From the NCBI GenBank assembly GCA_026874595.1, contig CM049309.1, positions 12,944,576 through 13,008,575 on the forward strand: DNA of 64,000 nucleotides. The letters run 5' to 3'. The notes under the pieces were generated by a model that was not told where the DNA came from, made no database searches, and was given only the letters and a program-made list of their open reading frames with translations. The position numbers and the translations under genes are program-made. Below, piece by piece: positions 34,872-45,822 of this stretch. Source of the DNA: Sipunculus nudus (taxonomy: Eukaryota; Annelida; Sipuncula; Golfingiida; Sipunculidae). The first letter of the stretch is position 1; every line of letters begins with the position of its first letter.

Positions 34872-36995
34872 TTTTTTTCAGTTATTGTGAATAGCAGGAT
34901 GTTGTTATGTGAAAAGCGGCTCGGATACTGCAGTCAATTACGGGAAGTGGGTATATATATTTGACCATTGTATTTAAAGTGATAAGTATTTCCTGAAGAG
35001 CGGTCAGTTCATAAGGCGTTGTTGAGAGTAGATATCTAGCGCAGTCTGGTAGTCGCCATCGCAGAACCTATTGGACACGGTCCATTACTCTCAACCCATC
35101 ACATCACAGGGCGTGGGAGGAATGATTAGGTCGGGGCGCCCGGTGCGGGCAGGGCCGTCCCGGTCCACTGCTTCTCACTCGGAACCGGGCAAGCCTCTTG
35201 ATTATCATTACCAGTGCTCAGTTAAGGGAAATGACTTCAAACGGAGACTTAAACAATCGCAATGTTCTTGCAGTGTAACAGTGAGAAGATTATTACTCGG
35301 AGACCGCATTTAAATGCAGTTCAGAAAAGAGGGACAATCATCATTAATTCATGCAGTCGCTGGTATTTTGCCGCTGTTGCGCTGAAACTAAACAACCATT
35401 TTAATTATCCTAGTGTTACATAATAAAATAACAACAATTCAGTACAAGTACACGTGATGAGGTTTATTTAACAGCTTTGACTCAAGTGAATAATATTTTT
35501 TAATGAATTCTATTTGGGCCGAATCGAAAAAAAAATCTTATCTTCTCGTAATGATTTCTATTTTATGTGCTCCTCGATTAGAATTATAAAGGGTGACACT
35601 AAAATTACCATTTTAAACGTAAAATGTTCGAAAGATTTTTGGCTATGTTTTTTTTTTTTTTCAGGCTCATGGATTGACAGCGGTGATGTCATCCGGTGTG
35701 GGCGAAGTAACCAGCGACTAGGATAACCGCTGAGGAAACAGCTTCCGTAACTGACAGGCTTTAAAAAATTAACAACTATATTTGTTCTCTTCTCACACAC
35801 ACATTCACGCGCGCACATGCAGTGAATCAATTTTTAATATATTAATGCGCAAGATAAGAATAAAGAGATATATACATATCACCAATTAACATATATATTT
35901 TACTGCAGTGTCGCTGAATATACGTCAGGTGAAGACATCATGCAGTTCTTACATCAAACATTGCCGGCAGTCTGACCGACACGCACATGCATGTAAAAGT
36001 TTAAACAAACCAAAATGAGTCGTCAAAAAAAAATCGACAAGTAACATCCAAAAATGCAGTTACCAATAAAAATACATTTTAACCAATACCTGCAGAAATA
36101 AAAAAAAATTTCCTAACCGCTTTGATGTAATACCGAGCAAAAGATCAAAGGCTGTTGTTTGTAAATTTGATGAAATTCGGAATTTTATTTTTGGTTCACC
36201 AAAGGCAATATCAAAACGATAACGTTATCAAAAATAACTCCGACAAATTCACATGGCATTTTTATGTGTGACTTTCAAAGTTTGGGTTGAGTTACAGAAT
36301 TAATCGGAAACGAGCTCGATATACAGGAAAGCGGCCCTTCATTTTCATGTTCCGCTGCACTCTTGTAAAGGCCGAGGATTAATTTGCGGGAACAACTTTT
36401 GTTTTGCTATTGTACCGGTACAAAAGGCGACTTTGTCTGGGCTTGCGTATTCAGAAAATGAGATATCCTGGGTTCCATCATCTTTTAATAGTGGGCTTTA
36501 TATTTTGCGGGATTTATTTCACGAGCCCCGGGCAAAGACTGCAACAAAGTATTCATGTTCGGAAAGCGCGTACTGCATTGAGTCTCTATATATATAGTCT
36601 CCTGTTTTGATAATGATGTAATCGCATGATTTTAATAAGGAAAACGGGTTACCAGAATTCGTAACAGACAGGATTTTCTCCATATTTATTGAAGATAAAT
36701 GACAATAATATCTGACAGTGGGTTGAAAATATTTATTATAATATAATTGAATATGTCAAGCAAATGAAATAGTTTATGTAGCAACAATATTGACATAACC
36801 CGCAACAATTTACATGTACACAAGGATGTTAGAAAAATATTGTTATTTTAGTGGATCAACACGTAAAAGCACCGAGTGCACGAAATATAAGCAAATACAT
36901 AGATGTAATATATTATAGCACCTAAAGAGTTGTGAACCTAATATTTGAGGCGCTGCTCATGCAGCAGGCATGCAGAATGTCCTCTGGAAATTAGG
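34872..36995. other. Spacer 11
   Basis: T14-CAG tract (35648-35661). Shares private variants with spacer 12 (agtgttacat near 35412, acagctttgac near 35471, ctttaaaaaatt near 35760), which confirms that units 11 and 12 are a recent duplication pair. The first small difference between the pair is the extra A run near 36026. No gene seen. Confidence 0.8.
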
Positions 36996-37993
36996 TTAAA
37001 AAGGAAACTGTTTGTGAAACTGGCTGAGCACCGTCTGGGTCTGTTCAGCAGGGATGAGGGCCATGAGCTCCAGGGCATCTCTCATTCTCTTGAGCGTTTC
37101 ATAGTTGTCTCTGCCCGTGACCGTCAGAGTGAAGACTTCCATATCACCTACTTTCCTCCGCTTGTCCATCGTGGCACCGACCTGCGGAGCCCCAAGACCT
37201 GTGGCTTTTCTTTTCTGGCCCGCCTGTGGACCTGTCTTCTCATCCACCCGACGGTCCCGACCGGGGCAGGCACAGATTCGGACCTCGGCAGACTGTCAGC
37301 CCAGCACTTGCCCCTGGTGTTCCAGCGTGAAGATGACCCTGAGAGGGCGTCTGTTCAGTCCACCCACACAGGAAGAGAAGCACATGAACTGGTAGAGGTT
37401 GGTGATCCATTGGTTACCCGCTTGTGGTGTCTGATGAGGTATAATGACTGACTGCCTGCGCGTTTCGGGGTCCTCGTAGTACCGGGAAAGTGAATGTTCG
37501 CATCGCAGCAGGTGGGATGGTGCTGGGTGGTTGTCGTTGAACTCGCTTGTACCGGCGTGGTTTGGACATCGGGTGACGATCTCCTGCACGTGTTCCGGCT
37601 TGACATAGACAGGCATGGCTCTGATAATACTACCGCTGGGAGGTGGGGTGGCCGTGGTGAACTTGACCGGACAAGCAGTGGCCATGCGCACATAGAGTTT
37701 ATTCAGAGCTGGTGAGTAGGTCCAGTTGGCAGATTTGGTGTCCTTGACTGGCTGTTCGAAACCCACCTGGAAGCCGTAGTGGCCTGGGTATGCCGTGGCA
37801 GACGGCAGGGAGTGCTGCTGGCCTGTGGCTGGAGAAGCCTGCGGTGACGGGGTTGATGTGGTCAGGGGTACAGGGATTTGCGAGTCCGCTGCTCTGTCAC
37901 TCATGTCACGTGACGCATCGGCTTCCAGCAGATCCTGTACGCTGTCGGCATGAGTGTAATATTCTTCGGGATCCGTTTTCAGAAGATCGGCGT
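36996..37993 (-). pseudogene. p53: p53 copy 12a: 5'-truncated segment with stop at codon 301
   Basis: Same structure as copy 11a (codons ~70-400, no start codon, no promoter), but broken at a different place. Codon 301 is TGA instead of AGA, at 37296-37298, just before the last strand of the DNA-binding domain. The Q339 stop of copy 11a is absent here and the R301 stop is absent from 11a, so the two nonsense mutations arose independently after the compound unit was duplicated. An 83-codon piece downstream still encodes the intact NLS and tetramerization region. Confidence 0.93.
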
Positions 37994-37995
37994 TT

Positions 37996-38880
37996 TCAGA
38001 AGATCAGCGTGAAGATGACCCTGAGAGGGCGTCTGTTCAGTCCACCCACACAGGAAGAGAAGCACATGAACTGGTAGAGGTTGGTGATCCATTGGTTACC
38101 CGCTTGTGGTGTCTGATGAGGTATAATGACTGACTGCCTGCGCGTTTCGGGGTCCTCGTAGTACCGGGAAAGTGAATGTTCGCATCGCAGCAGGTGGGAT
38201 GGTGCTGGGTGGTTGTCGTTGAACTCGCTTGTACCGGCGTGGTTTGGACATCGGGTGACGATATCCTGCACGTGTTCTGGCTTGACATAGACAGGCATGG
38301 CTCTGATAATACTACCGCTGGGAGGTGGGGTGGCCGTGGTGAACTTGACCGGACAAGCAGTGGCCATGCGCACATAGAGTTTATTCAGAGCTGGTGAGTA
38401 GGTCCAGTTGGCAGATTTGGTGTCCTTGACTGGCTGTTCGAAACCCACCTGGAAGCCGTAGTGGCCTGGGTATGCCGTGGCAGACGGCAGGGAGTGCTGC
38501 TGGCCTGTGGCTGGAGAAGCCTGCGGTGACGGGGTTGATGTGGTCAGGGGTACAGGGATTTGCGAGTCCGCTGCTCTGTCACTCATGTCACGTGACGCAT
38601 CGGCTTCCAGCAGATCCTGTACGCTGTCGGCATGAGTGTAATATTCTTCGGGATCCGTTTTCAGAAGATCGGCGTGTGGACGGCCGAGAACTCCCTCCAC
38701 GTCCGCCGTGCTGAGTGGACAGAGGTCCTCCGAATCCGAACCGGAACTGAGCGAATGCCACAGCTGATCCACCTCATCTGAAACATCGTATTGCTCGGTG
38801 TCTTCTAGCACAAACGCTGGTTGCTTTTTCGCCGGGCTGGTTTGAAGATCGGTCCGATGATAGTGCATGAATGAAGTCAT
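37996..38880 (-). CDS. p53: p53 copy 12b: promoter-proximal p53 truncated after codon 292
   Basis: The translated sequence is identical to copy 11b, including E206D and the Ile-Phe ending, and it lies exactly 4,009 bp further on. It keeps the normal ATG and TATA box. The matching junction is at about 37988-38005. It could produce a 294-residue protein with the N-terminal interaction motif but no complete DNA-binding or tetramerization domain. Confidence 0.88.
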   Translation of the reverse strand: MTSFMHYHRTDLQTSPAKKQPAFVLEDTEQYDVSDEVDQLWHSLSSGSDSEDLCPLSTADVEGVLGRPHADLLKTDPEEYYTHADSVQDLLEADASRDMSDRAADSQIPVPLTTSTPSPQASPATGQQHSLPSATAYPGHYGFQVGFEQPVKDTKSANWTYSPALNKLYVRMATACPVKFTTATPPPSGSIIRAMPVYVKPEHVQDIVTRCPNHAGTSEFNDNHPAPSHLLRCEHSLSRYYEDPETRRQSVIIPHQTPQAGNQWITNLYQFMCFSSCVGGLNRRPLRVIFTLIF

Positions 38881-40870
38881 TTTTTTTCAGTTATTGTGAA
38901 TAGCAGGATGTTGTTATGTGAAAAGCGGCTCGGATACTGCAGTCAATTACGGGAAGTGGGTATATATATTTGACCATTGTATTTAAAGTGATAAGTATTT
39001 CCTGAAGAGCGGTCAGTTCATAAGGCGTTGTTGAGAGTAGATATCTAGCGCAGTCTGGTAGTCGCCATCGCAGAACCTATTGGACACGGTCCATTACTCT
39101 CAACCCATCACATCACAGGGCGTGGGAGGAATGATTAGGTCGGGGCGCCCGGTGCGGGCAGGGCCGTCCCGGTCCACTGCTTCTCACTCGGAACCGGGCA
39201 AGCCTCTTGATTATCATTACCAGTGCTCAGTTAAGGGAAATGACTTCAAACGGAGACTTAAACAATCGCAATGTTCTTGCAGTGTAACAGTGAGAAGATT
39301 ATTACTCGGAGACCGCATTTAAATGCAGTTCAGAAAAGAGGGACAATCATCATTAATTCATGCAGTCGCTGGTATTTTGCCGCTGTTGCGCTGAAACTAA
39401 ACAACCATTTTAATTATCCTAGTGTTACATAATAAAATAACAACAATTCAGTACAAGTACACGTGATGAGGTTTATTTAACAGCTTTGACTCAAGTGAAT
39501 AATATTTTTTAATGAATTCTATTTGGGCCGAATCGAAAAAAAAATCTTATCTTCTCGTAATGATTTCTATTTTATGTGCTCCTCGATTAGAATTATAAAG
39601 GGTGACACTAAAATTACCATTTTAAACGTAAAATGTTCGAAAGATTTTTGGCTATGTTTTTTTTTTTTTTTCAGGCTCATGGATTGACAGCGGTGATGTC
39701 ATCCGGTGTGGGCGAAGTAACCAGCGACTAGGATAACCGCTGAGGAAACAGCTTCCGTAACTGACAGGCTTTAAAAAATTAACAACTATATTTGTTCTCT
39801 TCTCACACACACATTCACGCGCGCACATGCAGTGAATCAATTTTTAATATATTAATGCGCAAGATAAGAATAAAGAGATATATACATATCACCAATTAAC
39901 ATATATATTTTACTGCAGTGTCGCTGAATATACGTCAGGTGAAGACATCATGCAGTTCTTACATCAAACATTGCCGGCAGTCTGACCGACACGCACATGC
40001 ATGTAAAAGTTTAAACAAACCAAAATGAGTCGTCAAGAAAAATCGACAAGTAACATCCAAAAATGCAGTTACCAATAAAAATACATTTTAACCAATACCT
40101 GCAGAAATAAAAAAAAATTTCCTAACCGCTTTGATGTAATACCGAGCAAAAGATCAAAGGCTGTTGTTTGTAAATTTGATGAAATTCGGAATTTTATTTT
40201 TGGTTCACCAAAGGCAATATCAAAACGATAACGTTATCAAAAATAACTCCGACAAATTCACATGGCATTTTTATGTGTGACATTGAAAGTTTGGGTTGAG
40301 TTACAGAATTAATCGGAAACGAGCTCGATATACAGGAAAGCGGCCCTTCATTTTCATGTTCCGCTGCACTCTTGTAAAGGCCGAGGATTAATTTGCGGGA
40401 ACAACTTTTGTTTTGCTATTGTACCGGTACAAAAGGCGACTTTGTCTGGGCCTGCGTATTCAGAAAATGAGATATCCTGGGTTCCATCATCTTTTAATAG
40501 TGGGCTTTATATTTTGCGGGATTTATTTCACGAGCCCCGGGCAAAGACTGCAACAAAGTATTCATGTTCGGAAAGCGCGTACTGCATTGAGTCTCTATAT
40601 ATATAGTCTCCTGTATTGATAATGATGTAATCGCATGATTTTAATAAGGAAAGTGGGTTACCAGAATTCGTAGCAGACAGGATTTTCTCTATATTTATTG
40701 AAGATAAATGACAATAATATCTGACAGTGGGTTGAAAATATTTATAATAATATAATTGAATATGTCAAGCAAATGAAATAGTTTATGTAGCAACAATATT
40801 GACATAACCCGCAACAATTTACATGTACACAAGGATGTTAGAACAATATTATTTCAGTGGATCAAACACA
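38881..40870. other. Spacer 12, truncated at the array edge
   Basis: T15-CAG tract (39657-39671) and the unit-11 variants. The last 200 bp carries extra substitutions (agtgggtt, gtagcagac, ctctatat) and homology stops at about 40870, about 130 bp before the point where the next p53 would end. No p53 follows. This is the right-hand end of the array. Confidence 0.85.
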
Positions 40871-41060
40871 ATTACGAATTAATAATACGAAAAAACGTTT
40901 TAACCAACACCCGCAGAAATTAAACTGCTTAGCCGATTTGATGTTATACCCAGCCTATTATCAAAAGCTGTGGTTTGTAAATTTGATGAAATTCGGAATT
41001 TGAATTATTAAAAGATAAATATATTTGTTCTCAACACACAACCACAATCTAAATACATAC
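40871..41060 (+). repeat. Diverged, rearranged remnant of the array unit at its right border
   Basis: Sequence from 40885 to 41003 (for example ttttaaccaacacccgcag and the exact string gtaaatttgatgaaattcgg) matches the unit region at 2330-2440, with about one base in five changed by eye. It is then followed by a piece like unit position 2035-2060 (atatttgttctc...cacac), out of normal order. It is clearly older than the near-identical units and marks the decayed edge of the array. Confidence 0.85.
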
Positions 41061-41073
41061 ACACGGCACAAGC

Positions 41074-41075
<2 letters not shown>

Positions 41076-41127
<52 letters not shown>
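41076..41127. repeat. (AT)n microsatellite
   Basis: Uninterrupted alternating AT of about 52 bases directly beyond the array remnant. It is prone to slippage and to cruciform or breakage behaviour. Confidence 0.97.
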
Positions 41128-41130
<3 letters not shown>

Positions 41131-41132
41131 AC

Positions 41133-41198
41133 AGTGGAGATTACAATCCAGTGGGATTGGAAATTCCACTAGGTGAGATCACAAATGCGATCTCCCCT
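41133..41198. other. Two adjacent imperfect hairpins
   Basis: The first stem pairs agtggagattacaatcc with ggattggaaattccact (14 of 17 positions) around a 4-base loop, 41133-41170. The second pairs aggtgagatc with gatctcccct (9 of 10) around an 8-base loop, 41171-41198. They follow the (AT)n run directly. They could be the end of a small mobile element or just a structured spacer; function unknown. Confidence 0.6.
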
Positions 41199-43920
41199 AC
41201 TAGTATATAATTTCACAGGTGGTACATACTAAGCTATCGAAAGCTCTGTTGAGGGTATATGAGTGGACGTTGAATGCTCATCCGATCACGACAACTGCGT
41301 CCAGCGGTCGCCCCACAAGGATTTTTTGCGTGTGTGTGATGGCCATCCTACAGAAATTTGAACGTAGTAATATTGATGTTCAATTCCATTTTTAATTCAG
41401 GACCTAAAAACAAATCCATAAGAACGAATCGAAATATCGTGGCCTGTGACGCATGGCATTTGCTTGATCAGACGTAGTGTCTGGTAGTATAACCAACAAA
41501 TTCCCATGTTGGGCAACACGCCTGGTGGAGTCCAAGGTGGAAGAAGACGGGCCACTGCAACCCACTCTCACGGAAATTCCGCGGATCGAACCCTAAGGCC
41601 GGCGGAAGCGGTGAGGCAGAATATGGACGAAAGCCTGACCAAAATTTGGTTCAAGGAGGGGATAGGTAGCTTGCTGGCTGGCTGAAAAGCAGCCAAGGTG
41701 AACACTAAGAAATGTAGATTCGCATTTTTAATGCATATAATCTAATCCAATGAAATGGCGAGGTTTATGCATATATAACTTGAATACCGCTATTGGATCA
41801 ATAAGATTCTTATAGGGCTTGCTTTTGATGTCGCTATATATAGTGGTATATCACCTCGGTTGACTGTTTCCGGATGATATTTTATTTATTCCGGGAATAG
41901 ACTTATGCACGTAGTTTGACGTATTTGAAAAGGTAATCTAGAAAACCCTTTTACACCAAGAAATGCGAATCGAAAATAACATTAGTGCATATTTTATTAT
42001 CATTTTTACTTAAAAAAACATTTTTACATAAATAGTGCCTTTGATCAAGAATTGGACTTTTACCTTTAAGGAGAAAAATGGTATGTCATTTGTTTTCAGA
42101 CGAAAGATGCTACCAGATCTAACTATTATTTTCCCCCAGATTCAATATATGACATATATACTCTGGGAAATGCTCTATGTTCAACGAAAAATCAAGTCAT
42201 ATATGGCAAGCTGCTCATTGGTTTTTAATATCAGTGGACATGTTTTATAGATTAGTATCGTCATGTCGTCAAACAATTGAAACAAACGCAACGCATCACA
42301 ATTCACTACTATTTTAACCTGCAAAATGACATCATCCTAACAGGTCTGTCCATTTAAAGGAAATCAGCCCACCTACCAAAACTATCCCCCACTTTTGAGC
42401 GCTGTATACAATCCCTCGCATGTCCGGCATTATCCAGTTTGACCCTTGCTTTTAAAAAATTTTGGATCAGCCGTTGTAGTTTCACTTTTCATATTTTCAG
42501 AAATCCCCCTAGATGTTACAATGACAAGAATTTTTTAGTTTCCGAAAATTTACCCCCCCCCCCCCAGGCATTGAATAATCATATATATTTACTAATATCA
42601 TATCATCATAATCTTCGTTATTACACAGTAATCAATTCCCTGGGTATAAATGGTTTCTTTTGTTAACTGATCCGTGTGACCGTTTTATTAGTATTGGCAT
42701 TACAGCACAATACCGTATAAAGACAACGGGTGTTACAGATTTTCGTTTTTGTCTCGCGTTTTTAAATCCCGTGCCCGCCAGCGTTTTATTAATCTATCAG
42801 GGACTATTGCGGCTTGGTATACCCACACCTTATGTTGGAAAAAAAAGTCACACATTCAGTCCAATATATAAATACAATTTTAAAGCTGATACCTTATATT
42901 TTTCACACGTTGAAATTGAAATATGTTTGGTAAAAAGTTATACTGTGAAACCGATAACATAAATTGTACTACATATTCGCGCGGGCGGGGGGGGGGTGCT
43001 GCGTGTCTTCATGTGCTGTATTTGTTCCTGAGCCTTTCCAGTCTAAAACTTAAACTGAGCTCGACCGTTAAGTTTAAATTTCCAGATTTCCAAAAAAAAT
43101 GATTATGATTTTTTTTGGCATTTTTATTAATCTGGCTAAATTTCGTCGGAGGCTGTAATTTGTGACATTCACAAGAAACATGAAGCAAGAATCCATCACT
43201 GACTTGCGTTCCAAACGACTAGCTTTTCCTGCATTGCAAACACAATCACCTGAACCCCCGTTTGTGGGCGTGGTTTTATCAGGAAATGGACGAAACTGAG
43301 CACATGAGTATATTGGTGGACGGAGATGGGGTGTGTCATATAAAGGGGTGCAAGTTCACCACAGATCGTCTCCCAAACATGCATTTGTCCTAAGCTTGAT
43401 CGCCTTTCTTGAATTCTCCTTAAAATAATGAATCAAGGAACTAGCGCTACAACATACGGGAATACAGATCAAATAATTTTCGATGTCACGGATACTCTAA
43501 TTAGCACTGTACATTCCAAGATGACGTGCAGGGAATACGTACTTTAAAGAACATTTTTTTTCCCCAAGTAGTAGACCAGCTTTCAAGTATACACCGACGG
43601 GGAAAATGTATTGTAAGAGGACAAAGCATAATTTTTTAGAGGAAAAACTCATAAAAGCAGGTTGATAGACCCAATATTTTTCCTAGAACAAATTGCTTCC
43701 CTAACTTATGGGGGCTCGTCGAAAATTACACCCAACATTGGGCTGCAGGGAATGATGGTTTGAAGTAATTGAGTAATTACCACCACCTAGTTCACTAAAA
43801 GTGCGACTCCTGGGATAATAAATCATGTCCTGATAGAATGCATTCTCTTAGAATGCTCTTAAGAGGGGGTGTGTTAGGGGTACACATAAAAGCAGACCAA
43901 ACTGTCTCGCCAGTGAATTT
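41199..43920. other. Intergenic region without a recognized gene
   Basis: Mostly AT-rich with short frames lacking domains. A noticeably more GC-rich tract lies at about 41475-41700. There is a C13 run at 42553-42565, a G-rich run near 42980 and a TATA-like catataaagggg at about 43338 on the plus strand, followed only by a very short frame. I see no splice-bounded coding exon. Confidence 0.55.
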
Positions 43921-43992
43921 GGTTTTCTGGTTAAGTGGTTGGAACGCCGGATATGTGCGCCACCGACAAGGGTTCGAATCCCTGGATAGGCC
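43921..43992 (+). repeat. tRNA-like sequence, probably head of a tRNA-derived SINE
   Basis: Pol III box A (tggttaagtgg, 43928-43938) and box B (ggttcgaatcc, 43971-43981) lie at tRNA-like spacing with a recognizable T arm. The acceptor stem does not pair (ggttttc against gataggc), so a functional tRNA is unlikely. A SINE head or tRNA pseudogene fits better. The downstream body and its borders were not resolved. Confidence 0.6.
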
Positions 43993-44269
43993 CAATATTT
44001 TCACCAAGCAAATTAACAGTATACAAGTGAAAAATCGCTCATATTGCTTGCCACTGTTAAACCTATGTCGCTCATCGTTCAAGCGTTTATATATAGAAAA
44101 TCATTACAGGGGCACAAAAAGAATTGCCACTAAAATATTGTCAGTTCAGTGCCTTTTGTTTGCTGTTGGGGGGGGGGGGGGGATGCAGTCCTATTTATAT
44201 GCTCACTGTACCACTGGGTACTTCTTCCAGTTCACATACAGAGTTTACAACCCTACCCTGGATATTTCT
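43993..44269. other. Gene-free stretch with G15 run
   Basis: May contain the body of the SINE beginning at 43921. G15 at 44168-44182. No gene seen. Confidence 0.5.
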
Positions 44270-44660
44270 CCATTCTAACGTGGACTTATTTTATTCCAAA
44301 CTTAATATCACTATGACCTTTTTTACAAAAGCTAGCCTGCCATTTTACACTATATTTTCACATAACATTTTCTATATTTGGCAATAGCTCATATCAGAGG
44401 CAATCTATCCACAGATGAGATCATTACATCTGGATTTTAAAAGCTCAAGCATACAATAATATTCTCATGACAAATAACATAAGGCAGTGGCGTTAGGTGA
44501 ATATATTTAATCTTGTTATGAGAATGTAAAAGCTGTGATGTAATGATGATCCAGTGTTAATGACACAGGTAGATGCATGTTGTGAGAGGGGGCACCCATC
44601 AACCCGGGTTCATGTCCACACATCTTGTACCACGTCCGTATGTCTCATCTGCTTCATCAT
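44270..44660 (-). other. Tentative OST4 3'-terminal non-coding exon
   Basis: On the minus strand an acceptor (tatgttacag) ends at 44661, and an AATAAA-type signal occurs near 44290. This would supply a 3' UTR exon for the OST4 transcript whose internal exon ends in a donor at 45678. It depends wholly on splice and poly(A) motifs; the true terminal exon could be elsewhere. Confidence 0.3.
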
Positions 44661-45334
44661 CTGTAACATAAATACACATTACCTGTAGATGCAGCAATTA
44701 CAACTTGTAATTTAAATTTTTATGGTCATTTTTTTTTCTACTATCCTTTTGTAAAACTTCACAAAGTAATATTGATTAACATTGAAATATTTCATAAAAG
44801 AATAATATTGTTCACAAATATTATACCAGAATTAGAAATCTGGATCCCCTTTTGTGAGATGCTCCCAAACCTGTGTTTGCATTCACTTATTCGGCCCATA
44901 TTCCCAGGTTCATTCCTGCATAAGTTACTGTATATTTGTAAATATTACTTGATGACATTCCTGAATCCGGATCATATGCCAGCTGCACAACAAAATCTAA
45001 TCCATTCTCTACTGGCAAATTCCCAAAATGCAATCTGTTCATGACTGCACAAGTTATGTTGTACACAAACACACACACAAACTGGGATGAATGCATACCC
45101 TGGAAGATGCAATTACCTTGATTTTTTTTTCAACCATTTATCATGAGACTTCTGAACATGAATAAACAGTGATCACTTGGTGTAAAACTCATATTTCACT
45201 TTATTGCTTTCCTTTAATTTTGGCAAAACAAAGTACACAATAAAGTAAACAATAACTTGTACTCGCTGGGTTTTATGTAGAATTTCAAGTTGATATTTAG
45301 TATTTGAATTTGTAGTTTATGCACTAATATTACC
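44661..45334. other. Gene-free AT-rich stretch
   Basis: Probably the last intron of OST4 together with the repeat at 45335. No coding exon seen. Confidence 0.5.
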
Positions 45335-45510
45335 TTTGCCAAGGAGGTTATGTTTTCATCAATACGTCTATTTGTCAGCAAGATCACACAGAAACTACTG
45401 AACTGATTTTCACAAAACTGGCAGAGAGGTTGGGAAGACAGGGTTCAATTTGGTGAAAATATAAAAAAAAGGGCAGATCCAGTTGGAAAGTTTCACGTTT
45501 GCAGAATGAC
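45335..45510 (+). repeat. Dispersed repeat (tttgccaaggaggttatgtt type)
   Basis: Begins tttgccaaggaggttatgtt and contains ctactgaactgattttcac and gggcagatcc. I recognize this pattern as a repeat family widespread in marine animal genomes; I cannot give its class. It lies downstream of the OST4 coding exon, inside the proposed last intron. Confidence 0.55.
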
Positions 45511-45702
45511 GGACCACTATTCTTGATGAAGTATTAATATATAACCATGCAAACTAGTATTTGTATTTGATTACATAATCACCTGTGTATTTGTAACTGT
45601 TTTTGTATTTAGACTGCTGTATTTGAATCTACAACATCTACAACACAATAGATGTTTATGTGTTTGGTGCTGTCTTACCTGTATTTCCATTGTCCGTAGA
45701 GC

Positions 45703-45816
45703 TTATTCGAGCTTCTTTGGATTGTTGATGGAGACATAGTGGTACAGCATCACGAGTACAAACAGGGTCACCCCCAGTACGTTAGCAAAGATAGCGAGCT
45801 GGATGTCTGTGATCAT
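45703..45816 (-). CDS. OST4: OST4, oligosaccharyltransferase 4 kDa subunit
   Basis: A 37-residue protein, the usual animal OST4 length. It starts [16 protein letters not shown], has one hydrophobic membrane segment (about residues 8-27) and ends with the family signature NNPKK-L-E. OST4 is a single-pass ER membrane subunit of the oligosaccharyltransferase complex. In the family it holds STT3 together with other subunits for co-translational N-glycosylation; it is not itself catalytic. The whole frame is in one internal exon, 45679-45822. Minus-strand acceptor tttgtacag lies just before it and donor AG|GTAAGA just after it. The stop lies only 24 nt before the last junction, so nonsense-mediated decay is not expected. 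Short length hides it from ordinary gene finding. Confidence 0.96.
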   Translation of the reverse strand: MITDIQLAIFANVLGVTLFVLVMLYHYVSINNPKKLE

Positions 45817-45822
45817 CTTGAT

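Larger units (their letters stand above)
1..40870. repeat. Tandem array of ~3.33 kb units, each with an intronless p53 gene
   Basis: Twelve head-to-tail units are seen. Using the same internal point, they recur at 35, 3361, 6687, 10023, 13102, 16447, 19779, 23106, 26433, 29763, 33096 and 37105. Spacings are therefore 3326, 3326, 3336, 3079, 3345, 3332, 3327, 3327, 3330, 3333 and 4009 bp. The short unit has a 255-bp deletion; the long one has an extra partial p53. Units differ by scattered substitutions and poly(T) length only, so the array is young or continually homogenized. Position 1 lies inside a p53 gene, so the array extends to the left and its true copy number is unknown. All genes are on the minus strand. 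Confidence 0.98.

Noticed and set aside
1-40870. Array as a viral or extrachromosomal amplicon
   Set aside because: No viral genes, origin or packaging features are seen, and the array ends in a decayed remnant joined to host-like DNA with OST4.
43330-43400. TATA-like catataaagggg with downstream ATG
   Set aside because: The ATG opens only a four-codon frame, and no exon or gene is recognizable nearby.
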